From assembly GCA_934120735.1 (NCBI GenBank), contig CAKOVA010000090.1:1-6669 (forward strand): 6,669 bases of DNA. Reading direction: 5' to 3'. Under the pieces are notes generated by a model, which did no database searches, was not told the origin of the DNA, and saw only the letters and a list, made by a program, of their open reading frames with translations. This stretch comes from an uncultured Prevotella sp. Its GTDB lineage: Bacteria > Bacteroidota > Bacteroidia > Bacteroidales > Bacteroidaceae. Below are positions 6,562 through 6,669 of this stretch, in pieces. The stretch's first letter is position 1. The number at the start of each line of letters is the position of its first letter. Both the position numbers and the translations under genes were made by a program.

Positions 6562-6669
6562 ATGGAAATGGAATACAAACACCCTACCCCAGAAGATTTA
6601 AGATATTTAGAATTATTGTCACAGTCGTTTCCCACAATCGCCGATGCAAGTACCGAAATCATTAACTTG
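6562..6669 (+). CDS. fbp: Fructose-1,6-bisphosphatase class III, N-terminal fragment
   Basis: Thirty-six codons are visible before the window ends. DLRYLELLSQSFPTIADAS (12-30) followed by TEIINL matches the beginning of class III (Firmicutes/Bacteroidota-type) FBPase, where a YLxLLS helix and the S-T-E-I-I-N-L motif come before the metallophosphatase core. The enzyme hydrolyses fructose 1,6-bisphosphate to fructose 6-phosphate in gluconeogenesis, using divalent metal. The catalytic domain is outside the window. The start ATG directly abuts the TAA of the preceding gene (TAAATG), and a second in-frame ATG at 6568 is equally possible. No Shine-Dalgarno is seen, so translational coupling is likely. 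Confidence 0.78.
   Translation, partial: MEMEYKHPTPEDLRYLELLSQSFPTIADASTEIINL

Larger units (their letters stand above)
1186..6669 (+). other. Predicted operon ftsE-lysC-lysA-GT2-GTB-like-fbp
   Basis: Six plus-strand genes follow each other with gaps of 39, 9, 22 (16 from the alternative GTG start of the GT2 gene), 2 and 0 bases. No hairpin followed by a T-run occurs in any gap, so a single transcript starting in the region before 1186 is the simplest reading. The last gene continues past the window edge. Internal promoters cannot be excluded, chiefly in the 39-base gap before lysC. Confidence 0.75.

Overview
The window looks like chromosomal DNA from a Bacteroidota bacterium, most likely Prevotella or a close relative. 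This rests on protein style (an FtsE with no FtsX beside it, an AK-III-like LysC next to a short LysA, a class III FBPase start with STEIINL), weak A-rich ribosome binding sites, and AT-rich spacers. It is inference from family recognition, since no database search was possible.

Layout. Bases 1-103 hold the start of a minus-strand gene for an exported protein, with a clear signal peptide; the rest lies off the left edge. Bases 104-1185 are an AT-rich divergent intergenic region of about 1.1 kb with no convincing full gene. It holds several dyads (172-185, 212-235, 504-517 with a repeated half-site to 533), a short minus-strand open frame at 842-985 that may belong to an interspersed repeat, and one good match to the Bacteroidota -7 box at 1041-1048. 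From 1186 to the right edge, six genes lie on the plus strand with gaps of 39, 9, about 22, 2 and 0 bases. This is almost certainly one operon: ftsE, lysC, lysA, a membrane GT2 glycosyltransferase, a half-size GT-B-like protein, and the 5' end of a class III fructose-1,6-bisphosphatase.

How the genes fit together. LysC makes aspartyl phosphate, the first step toward meso-diaminopimelate (DAP) and lysine. LysA removes DAP at the last step to give lysine. The pair therefore sets how much DAP is available for peptidoglycan and how much becomes lysine. FtsE is the ATPase of the FtsEX complex, which controls septal peptidoglycan hydrolysis in well-studied bacteria. The two glycosyltransferase-like genes suggest envelope glycan assembly, and FBPase supplies hexose phosphate by gluconeogenesis. 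A growth and envelope theme is plausible but inferred.

Most of the window is ordinary core metabolism and division. The items most worth a second look are the unassigned GT-B-like half protein (5725-6561), the dyad-rich divergent region, and the possible interspersed repeat between about 600 and 1010. I see no defence system, CRISPR array, tRNA, rRNA or insertion sequence.
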